Translations under genes and position numbers: made by a program
Shown: one piece after another, positions 44,679 to 53,603 of the stretch
How the letters are laid out: each line of letters opens with the position of its first letter
Position numbering within the stretch: the stretch's first letter is position 1
NCBI RefSeq assembly: GCF_000426845.1
Contig: NZ_AUGD01000002.1
Coordinates: forward strand, 62,001-126,000
Source: Bradyrhizobium sp. in8p8
Lineage (GTDB): Bacteria; Pseudomonadota; Alphaproteobacteria; Rhizobiales; Xanthobacteraceae
DNA: 64,000 nt
Direction: 5' to 3'
Notes under the pieces: generated by a model
Told to the model about the DNA's origin: nothing
What the model saw: the letters and a program-made list of their open reading frames with translations, nothing else
Database searches by the model: none

Positions 44679-44851
44679 TAATCGACTTTTACGGACAAAA
44701 ATGGATAATTAATCGAATTTTACGGACGTTTGGCTTGCGAAGGCAGACTTAATCGAATAATACGGCGACAGCTGATCGAGCTTTACGGACAAAGCCGGGC
44801 CGTTAATCCAATTTTACGGACAAGGCTGAGGCTTAATCGACTTATACGGAC
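44679..44851 (+). repeat. Array of six 18-bp direct repeats upstream of the Fic gene
   Basis: Six units of consensus TAATCGANTTTTACGGAC begin at 44679, 44710, 44750, 44773, 44804 and 44834, all in the same orientation. Start-to-start distances are 31, 40, 23, 31 and 30 bp, close to two to four DNA turns. The unit core ATCGA and the end TACGG(A/C) are the most constant. The last unit ends 11 bases before the Fic start codon, so it overlaps the promoter and ribosome-binding region. It looks like a multi-site operator for an autoregulator, not a CRISPR array. Confidence 0.85.
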
Positions 44852-44862
44852 CGAGACTGCAG

Positions 44863-46446
44863 ATGGTGTCGTTCGGGGAAATCCAGATCACGACCGGCGA
44901 CGACGAAACGGCAAACCGGCAGATCCGCCGCCGGGCCGAGGCCGGAGAACTGAGGCAGATCACCGAGCGCGTCTACACGTCGAACCTTCACGACGACCTG
45001 GCAGCCGTCGTGAAACGCAACGTCTGGTACATCCTTCCTCACCTCTTCCCGAACACCGTCATAACGTCGCGGACGGGCGCAAAGGTCAGCGTGTACCAGC
45101 CGGAGAAGAACGGAAGATCGTACGTGTTCCTGACTGGCCCGTATGCGACGCGCAACGTCGAGCTTCCCGGAATGGAGGTGAGACTAATCCGTGGACCGTC
45201 GGCGTTGCCCGGCGACACGCCAATGACAACGGCAAGCTTTTATGTCCCTTCGCGGGCGCGCGCGCTCCTCGAAAATCTTATGCCATCTCGCGCGCGTGGC
45301 GGCATCCAGCGAAATCTCCGGGACGACGAATTCGAAGAGTACCTCGTCACGCTCCTCGATTCCGGCGGCACCGAAAATTTCAACGAGATCCGCGATCAGG
45401 CGCGCGCCTTGGCGCCCCAACTCGAAGCCGAGGAAGAATTCAAGAAGCTCGACCGTCTCATGGGAGCACTCCTTGGGACGCAGAAGACTCGCTTCGCCAG
45501 TCAGGCTGCCAAAGTGCGTGCATCTGGAGCAGACAAGGCCTGCGTCGAGCGCCTGCAAGCCTTGTTCTCGCACTTGAAGTCCCTGACTTTTCAGAACCTG
45601 CCTGCATCGAGTGACGGCGCAGTCCGTCAGTCGACCGCCTTCATCGAAGCCTACTTCTCCAATTTCATCGAGGGCACCGAATTCACTCCCAAGGAGGCGC
45701 AGCGGATCGTCTTCAGCGGTCAGGCGCCGGTCAATCGCCCCGCCGACGGTCACGACATCCTTGCAACCTACCGTCTTCTGACCGATGAGCGCGCTTTGAA
45801 GGCGAAGCCCTCAAACTACGAGGAATTCGAGAACGTGCTGCGCGCGCGCCATGTATTGCTAATGGAGGCGCGCCCGGAGAAGCAGCCTGGCAAGTTCAAG
45901 ACCACGATGAATAGCGTCGGCGGAATCCAAATGGTCGCGCCGGACCTTGTCATCGGCACCTTCAAATTCGGTTACGACCTGCTTCAAGGCCTGAGCGAAC
46001 CATTTGCTCGCGGGTTATTCCTCCACTGTCTCATTGCCGAGGTGCATCCTTTCGACGACGGCAACGGTCGCATGTCGCGTCTCCATTTCACGTCGGAACT
46101 GCTGCAGGCCGATCAGGCCCACGTCATTATCCCGACGGTCTTCCGGGACGACTACATCGGAGGCATGTGGTCGCTGACGCGGCGTGGCGATCCGGCGCCG
46201 ATCACGAGGGCATGTATTCGAGCCCAGGAGACAACGGCCGCGATTCAGGTGCCAACCGTAGACGATGCGATCATCGCATGGGCCAAGACGAACGCCTTCA
46301 TGAAGCCCAACGCAAACGCCCGATTGGAGGTCTACAATCCGGCCACTGAAATCGATTGGCGCGGCGAGATGCCAGCACCCGTCAGCTACTGGGAAGCGGA
46401 AGAAAATCCGGAAACGATCCTTTCGCCGGCCTCTCTTAGCCGGTGA
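44863..46446 (+). CDS. Fic-domain protein with AbiEi-like N-terminal region
   Basis: A 527-residue protein. The Fic motif H395-PFDDGNGR is complete (HPFxxGNGR), so it can transfer AMP or another phosphate-containing group to a target. The upstream inhibitory motif S266-NFI-E270-G271 matches (S/T)xxxE(G/N), so it is a class II, self-inhibited Fic protein. Residues 1-200 resemble AbiEi-type antitoxins: a winged-helix-like start (IRRRAEAGELRQITERVYTS), a NTVITSRTG core and an RGGIQRNL block before the linker. The likely role is a regulated Fic toxin that binds DNA with its own N-terminus. Six 18-bp repeats lie just upstream. No separate antitoxin gene is seen. Confidence 0.85.
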   Translation: MVSFGEIQITTGDDETANRQIRRRAEAGELRQITERVYTSNLHDDLAAVVKRNVWYILPHLFPNTVITSRTGAKVSVYQPEKNGRSYVFLTGPYATRNVELPGMEVRLIRGPSALPGDTPMTTASFYVPSRARALLENLMPSRARGGIQRNLRDDEFEEYLVTLLDSGGTENFNEIRDQARALAPQLEAEEEFKKLDRLMGALLGTQKTRFASQAAKVRASGADKACVERLQALFSHLKSLTFQNLPASSDGAVRQSTAFIEAYFSNFIEGTEFTPKEAQRIVFSGQAPVNRPADGHDILATYRLLTDERALKAKPSNYEEFENVLRARHVLLMEARPEKQPGKFKTTMNSVGGIQMVAPDLVIGTFKFGYDLLQGLSEPFARGLFLHCLIAEVHPFDDGNGRMSRLHFTSELLQADQAHVIIPTVFRDDYIGGMWSLTRRGDPAPITRACIRAQETTAAIQVPTVDDAIIAWAKTNAFMKPNANARLEVYNPATEIDWRGEMPAPVSYWEAEENPETILSPASLSR

Positions 46447-47357
46447 ACGTGGAACCTGGCTGATTGCATTCGACGCCTTCCTGGCCACGCGCCACCCGGA
46501 GAATTCCAGTTTGCTTTCCGTCACACGCAACGCACCTGCAAACAGACGCGTCGGAAACCTTGCAGAAGATCGGCCGTGCGTTCGGATTTCAGGCTTCGTC
46601 CCGACAAAAAGTGTCGCCCCTGGGTTATCGAGAAAGAAGATAAACCTTCGGTTCCGAAGCTGTGAGTAGCTGCCGTCGGCGATGTTGACGGAATTCACGC
46701 GGTCGCGCTCGGCGCTTGCAGCGTGAGACCAACTAGAGCCAAGGATATCTTGGCCTGCAGCGAGACGACCGCCGATCTCTCCAAGTCGTCACGGCCAGAT
46801 ACGGCAGTCTGGACCGCCTCGCTCCACGTGATGATCTCAAAGTTAGGAGCAGACCTGGGCGCCGTAGATGCGTGGCAGTTGTGCTGACGAGCGTCATCGT
46901 GAGTGCCTGCAACTGGCTCAAACTGGCCCAATGATGGACTGGACCGAGAGCTCAGGTGTTTCAAATGGTTAGAAGGCATTGTGTGCACAACGTGTGCACC
47001 GGGAGATCAAGAAAAATCCATCGGAGGCAAGCGCAAGGTAGTCGTTCGTTGGACCTGCGCGCGGCGTTCGGAAAGCGCTGACGAGGGGAGAGCGGAGGCG
47101 GTGCGCAGGCTCGGCAAAGTCTCACGAGCAGGGCTCAGCGTCGGTCAATCCCAAGATGTAAAGTGAGCTGCAGTGAGAAAAACAAAAGGCCAGCGTCGGG
47201 GTTCTAGTCGCTCCCCCGCTACCAATCATACGATTTTCTCACCAAACTGCGATTGTATATGATGGGATCGCTTCACGGAGCACAGAAGGCGCGAAATGCG
47301 GTCCTCCTGCCTGCGTCGAAGCACGGCCTGACAGGGCGACTCTCCGCCGCTGGCGGT
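46447..47357. other. Region without a confident gene, two overlapping minus-strand frames
   Basis: No known gene can be assigned. On the minus strand a frame at 46988-46695 (97 codons) ends where another begins in a GTGA overlap (46698). The second runs on for about 84 codons (to about 46446) before it enters the antisense side of the Fic gene. Both have coherent amino-acid content (for example NFEIITWSEAVQTAVSGR in the first), so they may be remains of an older two-gene unit cut by the Fic insertion. The rest (46990-47357) shows nothing convincing. Confidence 0.35.
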
Positions 47358-48332
47358 CTACTGCGGGTCGATACCGGCCGCTTTGATGATCATTCCCCAT
47401 TTGCCGATCTCGGCTTTCAAGAAGCCTTCGAGGGCATCCGGCGTCGCACGCTCGGGCTCGACCGGAGCCATGCTGAGCTCGGCAAAGCGGTTGACCAGTA
47501 CGGGGTCCCTCAGCGCGCCCTGCAACGCACCAACAAGTCGGTCGAGGACTGGCTTTGGCGTGCCGCGCGGCGCGTACAGGCCGTACCAGGTCGTGACGTT
47601 AAATTCTGGAACGCCAGCCTCGGCCGAGGTCGGCACGTCGGGCAAGGTCGCGACACGCGTCTTGCTGGTGATGGCGTAACCCCTGATCGTCTTCGACTGG
47701 ATGTATGGCGTCGGTCCGGTCGCGGGATCACAATAAACGTCGATATGCCCGGCGATCACATCATTCAGCGCCGGCCCGCCACCCTTGTAGTAGATCGGCG
47801 TGAGCTTCGTATCGGTGGCGCTCATGAACATCAGGCCGCAGAGTTGTGAGGCAGAGCCCAGTCCGACATTGCCGAAGGTCATCTTGCCGCCTTCGCTGCG
47901 GATGCGTGCGATCATCTCGCTCAAGTCCTTGGCCGGAAAGTTCGGCCGGGCCACCAGGATCATCGGGACGTCGGTGACGAGCCCGATCGGGGCGAAGTCG
48001 CCGACGGGGTCGAACGGCAGCTTTGCGTACAGCGCGGGCGCTGTCGCCTGGCCGACATGCATCAGCAGCAGCGTGTAGCCATCAGGAGCGGCTTTGGCGA
48101 CGCGGTTGGTGCCGAGCGTGCCGCCGGCACCAACGGCATTCTCGATCACAATGGACTGTTTCAGCGCCGCGCTCATTGCGCTGCCGAGAATCCTCGCGAT
48201 CACGTCTCCGGGACCGCCAGCCGAGAACGGCACGATGATCGTGACCGGGCGTGAGGGATATTCATCCGCGATGGCCGTGCCGCTGGGAGAGAGCAGGAAA
48301 AGCAGGATTAGCGATCGTACGAGATACGGCAT
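47358..48332 (-). CDS. Tripartite tricarboxylate transporter substrate-binding protein (Bug/TctC family)
   Basis: A 324-residue periplasmic binding protein of the Bug family. It has a signal peptide (MPYLVRSLILLFLLSPSG to AIAD), then the family's YPSRPVTIIVPFSAGGPGDVIAR motif, and the ligand loop region MTFGNVGLGSASQLCG. Bug proteins usually serve TctAB permeases, but none is present in the window, so it may work with a distant permease or act as a sensor. It is the last gene of a tightly packed minus-strand operon. Confidence 0.9.
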   Translation of the reverse strand: MPYLVRSLILLFLLSPSGTAIADEYPSRPVTIIVPFSAGGPGDVIARILGSAMSAALKQSIVIENAVGAGGTLGTNRVAKAAPDGYTLLLMHVGQATAPALYAKLPFDPVGDFAPIGLVTDVPMILVARPNFPAKDLSEMIARIRSEGGKMTFGNVGLGSASQLCGLMFMSATDTKLTPIYYKGGGPALNDVIAGHIDVYCDPATGPTPYIQSKTIRGYAITSKTRVATLPDVPTSAEAGVPEFNVTTWYGLYAPRGTPKPVLDRLVGALQGALRDPVLVNRFAELSMAPVEPERATPDALEGFLKAEIGKWGMIIKAAGIDPQ

Positions 48333-48356
48333 CGAACACTCCCTGGCGGCATTGTT

Positions 48357-49073
48357 CTAGTCGTCGGAAGGCGCCGCCTCCTTGGCCGCCGACGATTTTT
48401 CGATCATGTCGAGCGCGGCCACCGCAGCCGCATTGATGTGGTCCACGCAGCAGCGCTCGGCGAGGTCCGCATCGCCGGCCTGGATCGCACGCCAGATCGC
48501 GGTGACTTCGCGCAGGCTCTTGTTGATGCGCTTCGGCTGCGACATCGATGTGATCCGCAACAGCTGGATGCGGTCGTGCAGCGGCTTGAGCATGCGCTGG
48601 ATGAACGCATTGCGGCAGCCGCCGATCAGCGCCGCGTAGAATTCGGTCTTGGCTTCGAGGCATCCGATGAGGTCTTGCTTGGCCGCGGCCGCCTTGAGCC
48701 GCGTCAGGGCGTCGCCGATCCGGCGGGCCACCTCGGGGTCGTGAAGCCTGGCGCATTCGCGGCCGGCGAAGCCTTCGAGGACGGCGCGCGCTGCGTAGAG
48801 CTGCCGGGCTTCTTCGAGGCTGATGGTGGACACCACGGGGCCGCGGTGTGGCACCATATTGACGAGCCCGTCGGCCTCGAGCGCACGCAGCGCTTCGCGG
48901 ATCGAGGGGCGGCTGACGCCCATCATCTCGCAGAGCTCGCGCTCGACCAGCCGTTGGCCCGGCTTCAGCGTTCCCGACATGATCGCCTCACGCAGCTTCT
49001 GCGCCACCATCGCACGGACGGTCGGGACGTCCTCGATGCGGAGTGTCGATTGCAAGTCGCGGCGTCTATCCAT
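48357..49073 (-). CDS. GntR-family transcriptional regulator, FCD domain
   Basis: A 238-residue regulator. The N-terminal winged helix-turn-helix shows LREAIMSGTLKPGQRLVERELCEMMGVSRPSIREALRALEADGLV spread over residues 28-72, and an all-helical FCD domain follows (TEFYAALIGGCRN and a later HINAAAVAAL). FCD-type regulators sense organic acids and control their breakdown operons. It is part of the same operon as the catabolic genes, and it probably binds the TNGTNNNACNA-type site at 59538-59548. Confidence 0.92.
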   Translation of the reverse strand: MDRRRDLQSTLRIEDVPTVRAMVAQKLREAIMSGTLKPGQRLVERELCEMMGVSRPSIREALRALEADGLVNMVPHRGPVVSTISLEEARQLYAARAVLEGFAGRECARLHDPEVARRIGDALTRLKAAAAKQDLIGCLEAKTEFYAALIGGCRNAFIQRMLKPLHDRIQLLRITSMSQPKRINKSLREVTAIWRAIQAGDADLAERCCVDHINAAAVAALDMIEKSSAAKEAAPSDD

Positions 49074-49096
49074 GTCCGGGTCCTGTTCGGGAAAAC

Positions 49097-49837
49097 TCAG
49101 TACCGGTTTACAGGCAGAATCATCATTTCGGCAATTTGAACGTGGGCGGGCTGGTCAAGCGCGAAGACGATCGACCGGGCGATATCGGCCGGATCGAGCG
49201 CCATCCTGAACTGGTCGAAATAGTCCTTTTCCTTCTGCGTATCGCCGCGGTAGCGGGTCAGGATGATGTTGGTGCGGGTCAGGCCGGGCTGGAGCTCGGT
49301 GACCCGGATCGCGGTCTCCGCCAGCTCGCCGCGCAGGGTCTCGGTGAACATGTGCACGCCCGCCTTGCTGGCGCTGTAGGCCGCCATGTCGGGCACGATC
49401 CGTACCGCGTTGATGGAGCTGATATTGACGATGTGCCCGGCATCGCGCTGAACCATGCCGGGGAGGATCGCGCGCGTGACGCGCATCAGGCCGATCAGAT
49501 TGGTCTGGATGATGTTGGACCAGTCGTCGGCAGAACCGATGTCGAAGCGCGTCCGGCCGCCGATGTCGTGGCCGGCATTGTTGATGAGGACGCCGACCGG
49601 CCTGAAATGATCGGGAATGGCATCGGGCAGGCGATCGACGGCCTTTGCATCGCTGATGTCGAGCTCGATCGGAAACACCTTGTCGCCCCCCGTCGCCGCC
49701 ACTTCCCGAAGCGCCCTGGCGTCGCGGTCGACCAACACGACGCGGCGGCCGCTGTCGATCAGCGCCTCGGTAATGGCGCGACCCATGCCGCCGGCGGCAC
49801 CGGTCAGCACGACGGTTTGGCTCGATTGTTCAGTCAT
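49097..49837 (-). CDS. Short-chain dehydrogenase/reductase
   Basis: A 246-residue classical SDR. It has the cofactor motif TGAAGGMGRAI, NNAGHD in the NNAG position, the catalytic Ser in ISSINA and Y-SASK (AYSASKAG). An Asp at the end of the second strand (LVDRDA) suggests NAD rather than NADP. The start at 49837 follows a GGGAG sequence; the open frame upstream of it is a shadow. It is translated within a chain of genes separated by 15-25 bases. The substrate is unknown. Confidence 0.9.
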   Translation of the reverse strand: MTEQSSQTVVLTGAAGGMGRAITEALIDSGRRVVLVDRDARALREVAATGGDKVFPIELDISDAKAVDRLPDAIPDHFRPVGVLINNAGHDIGGRTRFDIGSADDWSNIIQTNLIGLMRVTRAILPGMVQRDAGHIVNISSINAVRIVPDMAAYSASKAGVHMFTETLRGELAETAIRVTELQPGLTRTNIILTRYRGDTQKEKDYFDQFRMALDPADIARSIVFALDQPAHVQIAEMMILPVNRY

Positions 49838-49859
49838 CGCGAAACTCCCATTCCGGTGC

Positions 49860-50630
49860 TCATGCGACCGACCAGCCGCCGTCGATTGGCAGGCTGGCGC
49901 CGGTGATGTCGTTTGCGGCGGGGCCGCAGAGAAAGACGACCATGGCCGCAACTGCGCCCATGTCGATGAAGCGGTGCGTCGGCTGGCGTTCGCCGAGATA
50001 GTCGCGCGTCACCTCGGCGACGGGACGGCCGCTGGTCTCCGCCATCCCCGCGATCTTGTTCAGGATCGCTGGCGTTGGCAGCGTGCCGGGGCAGAGCATG
50101 TTGCAGGTGATGCCGCTGCGCGCCGTTTCGATGGCGACGGCGCGGGTCATGCCTGCGATCGCCGTCTTGGTGGTGACGTAGTCGATGCGGTCCTCGACCG
50201 CGCGGCTCGAATAGATCGAGCCCATGTTGATGATCCGGCCCCAGCCACGCTGCTTCATTGCCGGCAGAGCCAGCCGGATCAGGTGGAACGGCGCCGACAG
50301 ATTGACGGCCAGCGCCTCGTCCCAGCGCTCCGGCGGGAACTGCTCGATCGCAGCGAAATGCCTGACAACCGCGTTGTTGACGAGAATATCGATGGCGCCG
50401 CAGCGGTCGAGTAGGTCGGCCATCATGGTGTCGATGGCGTCCCGCCGGGCCAGGTCGGCCGCGGCGGGGATGACCTCGACGCCGAAGCGGGTGCGGAGAT
50501 CGTCCGCGGCCTGCTTCGGCGCAACGAGATCATGAAGGACAATATTGGCGCCCGCGCCGGCCAGGCCCTCGGCCACGGCGAGGCCAAGGCCTGCCGTCGC
50601 ACCGGTCACGAGCGCCCAATTGTCCTTCAT
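49860..50630 (-). CDS. Short-chain dehydrogenase/reductase
   Basis: A 256-residue classical SDR with TGATAGLGLAV, NNAVV (NNAG variant), NMGSIYSS and Y-VTTK (YVTTKTA), plus the C-terminal DGGWS motif near the end. The Asp in LHDLVA suggests NAD. It differs from the adjacent SDR in length and detail, so the two are not recent duplicates. Probably a hydroxyacid or alcohol oxidising step in the pathway encoded here. Confidence 0.9.
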   Translation of the reverse strand: MKDNWALVTGATAGLGLAVAEGLAGAGANIVLHDLVAPKQAADDLRTRFGVEVIPAAADLARRDAIDTMMADLLDRCGAIDILVNNAVVRHFAAIEQFPPERWDEALAVNLSAPFHLIRLALPAMKQRGWGRIINMGSIYSSRAVEDRIDYVTTKTAIAGMTRAVAIETARSGITCNMLCPGTLPTPAILNKIAGMAETSGRPVAEVTRDYLGERQPTHRFIDMGAVAAMVVFLCGPAANDITGASLPIDGGWSVA

Positions 50631-50645
50631 CGCAGCTGCGCTCCG

Positions 50646-51026
50646 TTACTTCTTGTCGAGCTCGGCGAAGACTTCCTTCGCGTTCCGGAACGCGTCTACG
50701 CCGGCGGGCACGCCGCAATAGATCGCGACCTGCATGAAGACCTCGCGGATCTCCTCGCGGGTTGCGCCGTTGGCGAGCGCGCCGCGGACGTGGGTCTTGA
50801 GCTCGTGCGGCCGGTTGAGCGCGCAGAGCATCGCCAGATTGAGGAAGCTGCGGGTCTTCCGCGTCAGGCCTTCGCGGCCCCAGACGTAGCCCCAGCAATA
50901 CTCCGTGGTGAGGTCCTGCATCGGCCGGTTGAAGTCGTCCGCGGATGCGATCGCCTCATCGACGAACTCGTTGCCGAGCACGCTCTTGCGAATTTCGAGA
51001 CCGCGGTCGTAGGTCGCCTTGTCCAT
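50646..51026 (-). CDS. Carboxymuconolactone decarboxylase-family protein
   Basis: A 126-residue protein of the carboxymuconolactone decarboxylase/AhpD-like fold. It shares the block ALNRPHELK-HV-GAL-NG and the C-terminal VAIYCGVPAG-DAFRNA with the second family member at 61026-61415. No CxxC pair of AhpD is present, so a thiol peroxidase role is unlikely; a lactone- or acid-processing role fits better. The two copies sit at opposite ends of the catabolic locus. Confidence 0.88.
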   Translation of the reverse strand: MDKATYDRGLEIRKSVLGNEFVDEAIASADDFNRPMQDLTTEYCWGYVWGREGLTRKTRSFLNLAMLCALNRPHELKTHVRGALANGATREEIREVFMQVAIYCGVPAGVDAFRNAKEVFAELDKK

Positions 51027-51079
51027 TCTGTTCTCCGTTTCTCCTTCGGGCGGTATCAGCTCTCAGCTCAGCTCTTACC

Positions 51080-52306
51080 TTAGCTCTTGGGCCAGAATGG
51101 CTTTGCCAGCGCGAGCTCGGGCGGGAACACCGTCACCGGCACGCCGGATTGCCACTGCACGATGGTCATGCCGGCGCCGACGCGGCGGCCCTTCTCGTCG
51201 AACTTGATCTCGCCGAGCGGGTAATATTTCGAAGGACCTGCATCCATGGTGCGCAGGGCTTCGCCGACGGCGACGCGGTCCGCCTTGCCGGCTTTCTCCA
51301 GCGCGTCCTTGATCACCCACATGTCGCCATAGGTGGAGATCGCGTTCTGCGTCATCCAGGGCTCCTTGTAGCGGGTCTTCAATTCCGCGATCAGCGCCTC
51401 GTGGCCTTTGGCGCCCCAGCTCGCAACGCAGGTCAGGACCCCCTGGAGCAGTTCGGGGCTCACGGTCTCCAGCATGTCCGGCTCGGCGATGGCGATGCCG
51501 AACGAGATCGTGGGAATCTTGCCTTGACCGAGGCCGAACTCGTTCATCTTTTCGAGCAGGAGTTTTGCGTCCGAGATCACTGTCGGGAGGAAGAAGAGCA
51601 GGTCGGGCTTTGCCGAACGGATCTTCTGCACCAGCGATGTCGCATCCGCCAGCGGCGGCGTGAACGTCTCGTCGACTATCAGCTGCAGCTGGTTTTCCGC
51701 CAGCAGGCCTTCGCGCATCGATTTCGCCGAGGCGATCGACGCGGCCGTGTTGTCGGTGAGGATCGCGACCGTCTTCGGTCGCTTGCCGGACGCCGTCTCC
51801 GCCAGCTTGATGATCTGCGGCAAGGCCTGACGGGCCTGCGATCCTGCCGTGGCCGAGGTCTGGAACACGTATTTGAAGCCGCGATCGGTGATCAGGTCGG
51901 AATAGGAGAGGGTGAGGACGGGCAGGTTGGCACGTTCGGTGACCTCGGTCACCGCGAGCGTGAACGACGACAGGTAGGCGCCGCTCGCCGCGACCAGATC
52001 GCTCTCCTGCGCGACCATGCGCTGGGCTGCGTTCTTGGCCTTCTCGGTGGAGTCGCCGGAATCGAGCACCACGAGCTTCAGCTTGGCGCCGCCGAGCGCC
52101 TTGATGCCGCCTTGCGCGTTGATGTGCTCGACCGCCATCTCGGCGCCATGACGCATCACCGTGCCCGGGCGGGCGTACATGCCGGAGATCGGCACCAGCA
52201 GGCCAACCCTCACTTCCGCAGGTTGCTGGGCCCAGGCGCGAGATGCGATCAGCGTGCCGGACGCGCCGGCAAGCAGCGTTCGTCGACTTAGCGTGAATTT
52301 ACTCAT
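51080..52306 (-). CDS. Branched-chain amino-acid-type ABC substrate-binding protein (tandem copy 2)
   Basis: A 408-residue periplasmic binding protein of the LivJ/type I family. Twin-arginine-like signal (LSRRTLLAGASG, then ending RAWAQ). The mature start VRVGLLVPISGMYA and the blocks HINAQGGIKALGG and VPVTVFPPELA are shared nearly unchanged with the neighbouring gene. The two copies are a tandem duplication of the same gene with divergence in the middle. The start at 52306 follows GGGAGGAGGA; the larger open frame upstream is spurious. Confidence 0.9.
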   Translation of the reverse strand: MSKFTLSRRTLLAGASGTLIASRAWAQQPAEVRVGLLVPISGMYARPGTVMRHGAEMAVEHINAQGGIKALGGAKLKLVVLDSGDSTEKAKNAAQRMVAQESDLVAASGAYLSSFTLAVTEVTERANLPVLTLSYSDLITDRGFKYVFQTSATAGSQARQALPQIIKLAETASGKRPKTVAILTDNTAASIASAKSMREGLLAENQLQLIVDETFTPPLADATSLVQKIRSAKPDLLFFLPTVISDAKLLLEKMNEFGLGQGKIPTISFGIAIAEPDMLETVSPELLQGVLTCVASWGAKGHEALIAELKTRYKEPWMTQNAISTYGDMWVIKDALEKAGKADRVAVGEALRTMDAGPSKYYPLGEIKFDEKGRRVGAGMTIVQWQSGVPVTVFPPELALAKPFWPKS

Positions 52307-52338
52307 GACAATCCTCCTCCCTGAAAAATTGCGCGATG

Positions 52339-53571
52339 CTACTTCTTCGGCCAGAACGGCTGTGCCTGCGCGAGTTCGGGCGGATAGACGGTGACCGGAA
52401 CGCCCGATTGCCATTGCACGATGACGACGCCGGCGCCGATCCTGCGGCCCTTCTCGTCGAACTTGAGCTGGCCGCCCGGATAATATTTCGACGGGCCGGC
52501 ATCCATGGTGCGGAAGGCCTGCGCGACCGCATTGCGGTCGGCCTTGCCAGCTTTTTCCAAGGCTTCCTTCATCAGCCACATGTCGCCATAGGTCGAGATG
52601 ACGTTCTGTGTCATCCAGGGCTCCTTGTATTTGGCCTTCAGCTCGGCGATCAGCGCCTCGTGACCCTTCGAGCCCCAGTTGGCGACGATGGTCATGATGC
52701 CCTGCACGGTCTCTGGGCTCACGCTCTGGAGCATGTCTGGTTCGGCGATGGTGATGCTGAAGGACACGGTCGGGATCTTGCCCTGGCCGAGGCCGAACTC
52801 GCTGATCTTCTCGAGCCCGAGCTTGGCGTCCGACACCGCGTTCGGCATGAACAGCAGCAGGTCGGGCTTGGTCGAACGAACCTTCTGAATCAGCGGCGTC
52901 GCATCCGACAGCGGCGGGGTCCAGACCTCCTCGACGACCAGCTGGAGGCCTTCCTGCGCGAACAGTCTTTCCTTCAGCGCCTTCGCGGTGGCAACCGAAG
53001 TCGCGGTGTTGTCCATCAGCATCGCGACGGTCTTCGGCTTCTTGCCGGAGGCGTTCTCGGCGAGCTTCATCAGAGTCGGCAGGCCGAGCTCGGACTGGCG
53101 GCTTGCGGTCGCGGCGGTCTGGAAGATGTATTTAAAGCCGCGATCGGTCAGAAGGTCCGAATAGGACAGAGTCAGCACCGGCAGCTCGGCGCGCTCGGTC
53201 ACCTCGGTGACCGCCAACGTGAAGGACGAGAGATAGGAGCCGGTTGCGGCGACCAGATCGGGCTCCTGCGCCACCATGCGCTGCGCCGCGTTCTTGGCCT
53301 TCTCGGTGGTGTCGCCGCAGTCGATCACGACCAACTTCAGCTTGGCGCCGCCGAGCGCCTTGATGCCGCCTTGCGCATTGATGTGCTCGATGCCCATCTC
53401 GGCGCCCATCTTCATCACCTGGCCGGGGCGGGTGTAGATGCCCGACAACGGCACGATGAGGCCGACCTTGATCTCGGCCGGCGTCTGCGCGTGCGCCACG
53501 CCGGCAAGCCCCACGGCGGCAGCGCCGGACAGCACGGTTCGGCGCGTGAGTCCGTTCGATGTCTTTTTCAT
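52339..53571 (-). CDS. Branched-chain amino-acid-type ABC substrate-binding protein (tandem copy 1)
   Basis: A 410-residue type I binding protein. Twin-arginine-type signal (LTRRTVLSGAAAVGLAG, ending AHAQ). The ligand family is probably carboxylates or amides rather than only amino acids. Mature start IKVGLIVPLSGIYTRPG; HINAQGGIKALGG and STYGDMWLMKEALEKAGKAD are shared with copy 2. It follows livF by 32 bases in the same direction. Two slightly different receptors may let one permease handle two ligands. Confidence 0.92.
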   Translation of the reverse strand: MKKTSNGLTRRTVLSGAAAVGLAGVAHAQTPAEIKVGLIVPLSGIYTRPGQVMKMGAEMGIEHINAQGGIKALGGAKLKLVVIDCGDTTEKAKNAAQRMVAQEPDLVAATGSYLSSFTLAVTEVTERAELPVLTLSYSDLLTDRGFKYIFQTAATASRQSELGLPTLMKLAENASGKKPKTVAMLMDNTATSVATAKALKERLFAQEGLQLVVEEVWTPPLSDATPLIQKVRSTKPDLLLFMPNAVSDAKLGLEKISEFGLGQGKIPTVSFSITIAEPDMLQSVSPETVQGIMTIVANWGSKGHEALIAELKAKYKEPWMTQNVISTYGDMWLMKEALEKAGKADRNAVAQAFRTMDAGPSKYYPGGQLKFDEKGRRIGAGVVIVQWQSGVPVTVYPPELAQAQPFWPKK

Positions 53572-53603
53572 TGTTTTCTCTCCCTAGTCATTTGTTCTTG
53601 TCG

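Noticed and set aside
44679..44851. CRISPR array
   Set aside because: The units are 18 bp with spacers of 5-22 bp and no cas gene is near; the array touches a promoter, so an operator array is more likely.
47201..47240. tRNA 3' end-like sequence (GGGGTTCTAGTCGCTCCCCC, then GCTACCA) as a possible attachment site
   Set aside because: The T-arm stem does not pair properly and no integrase is present; probably coincidence.
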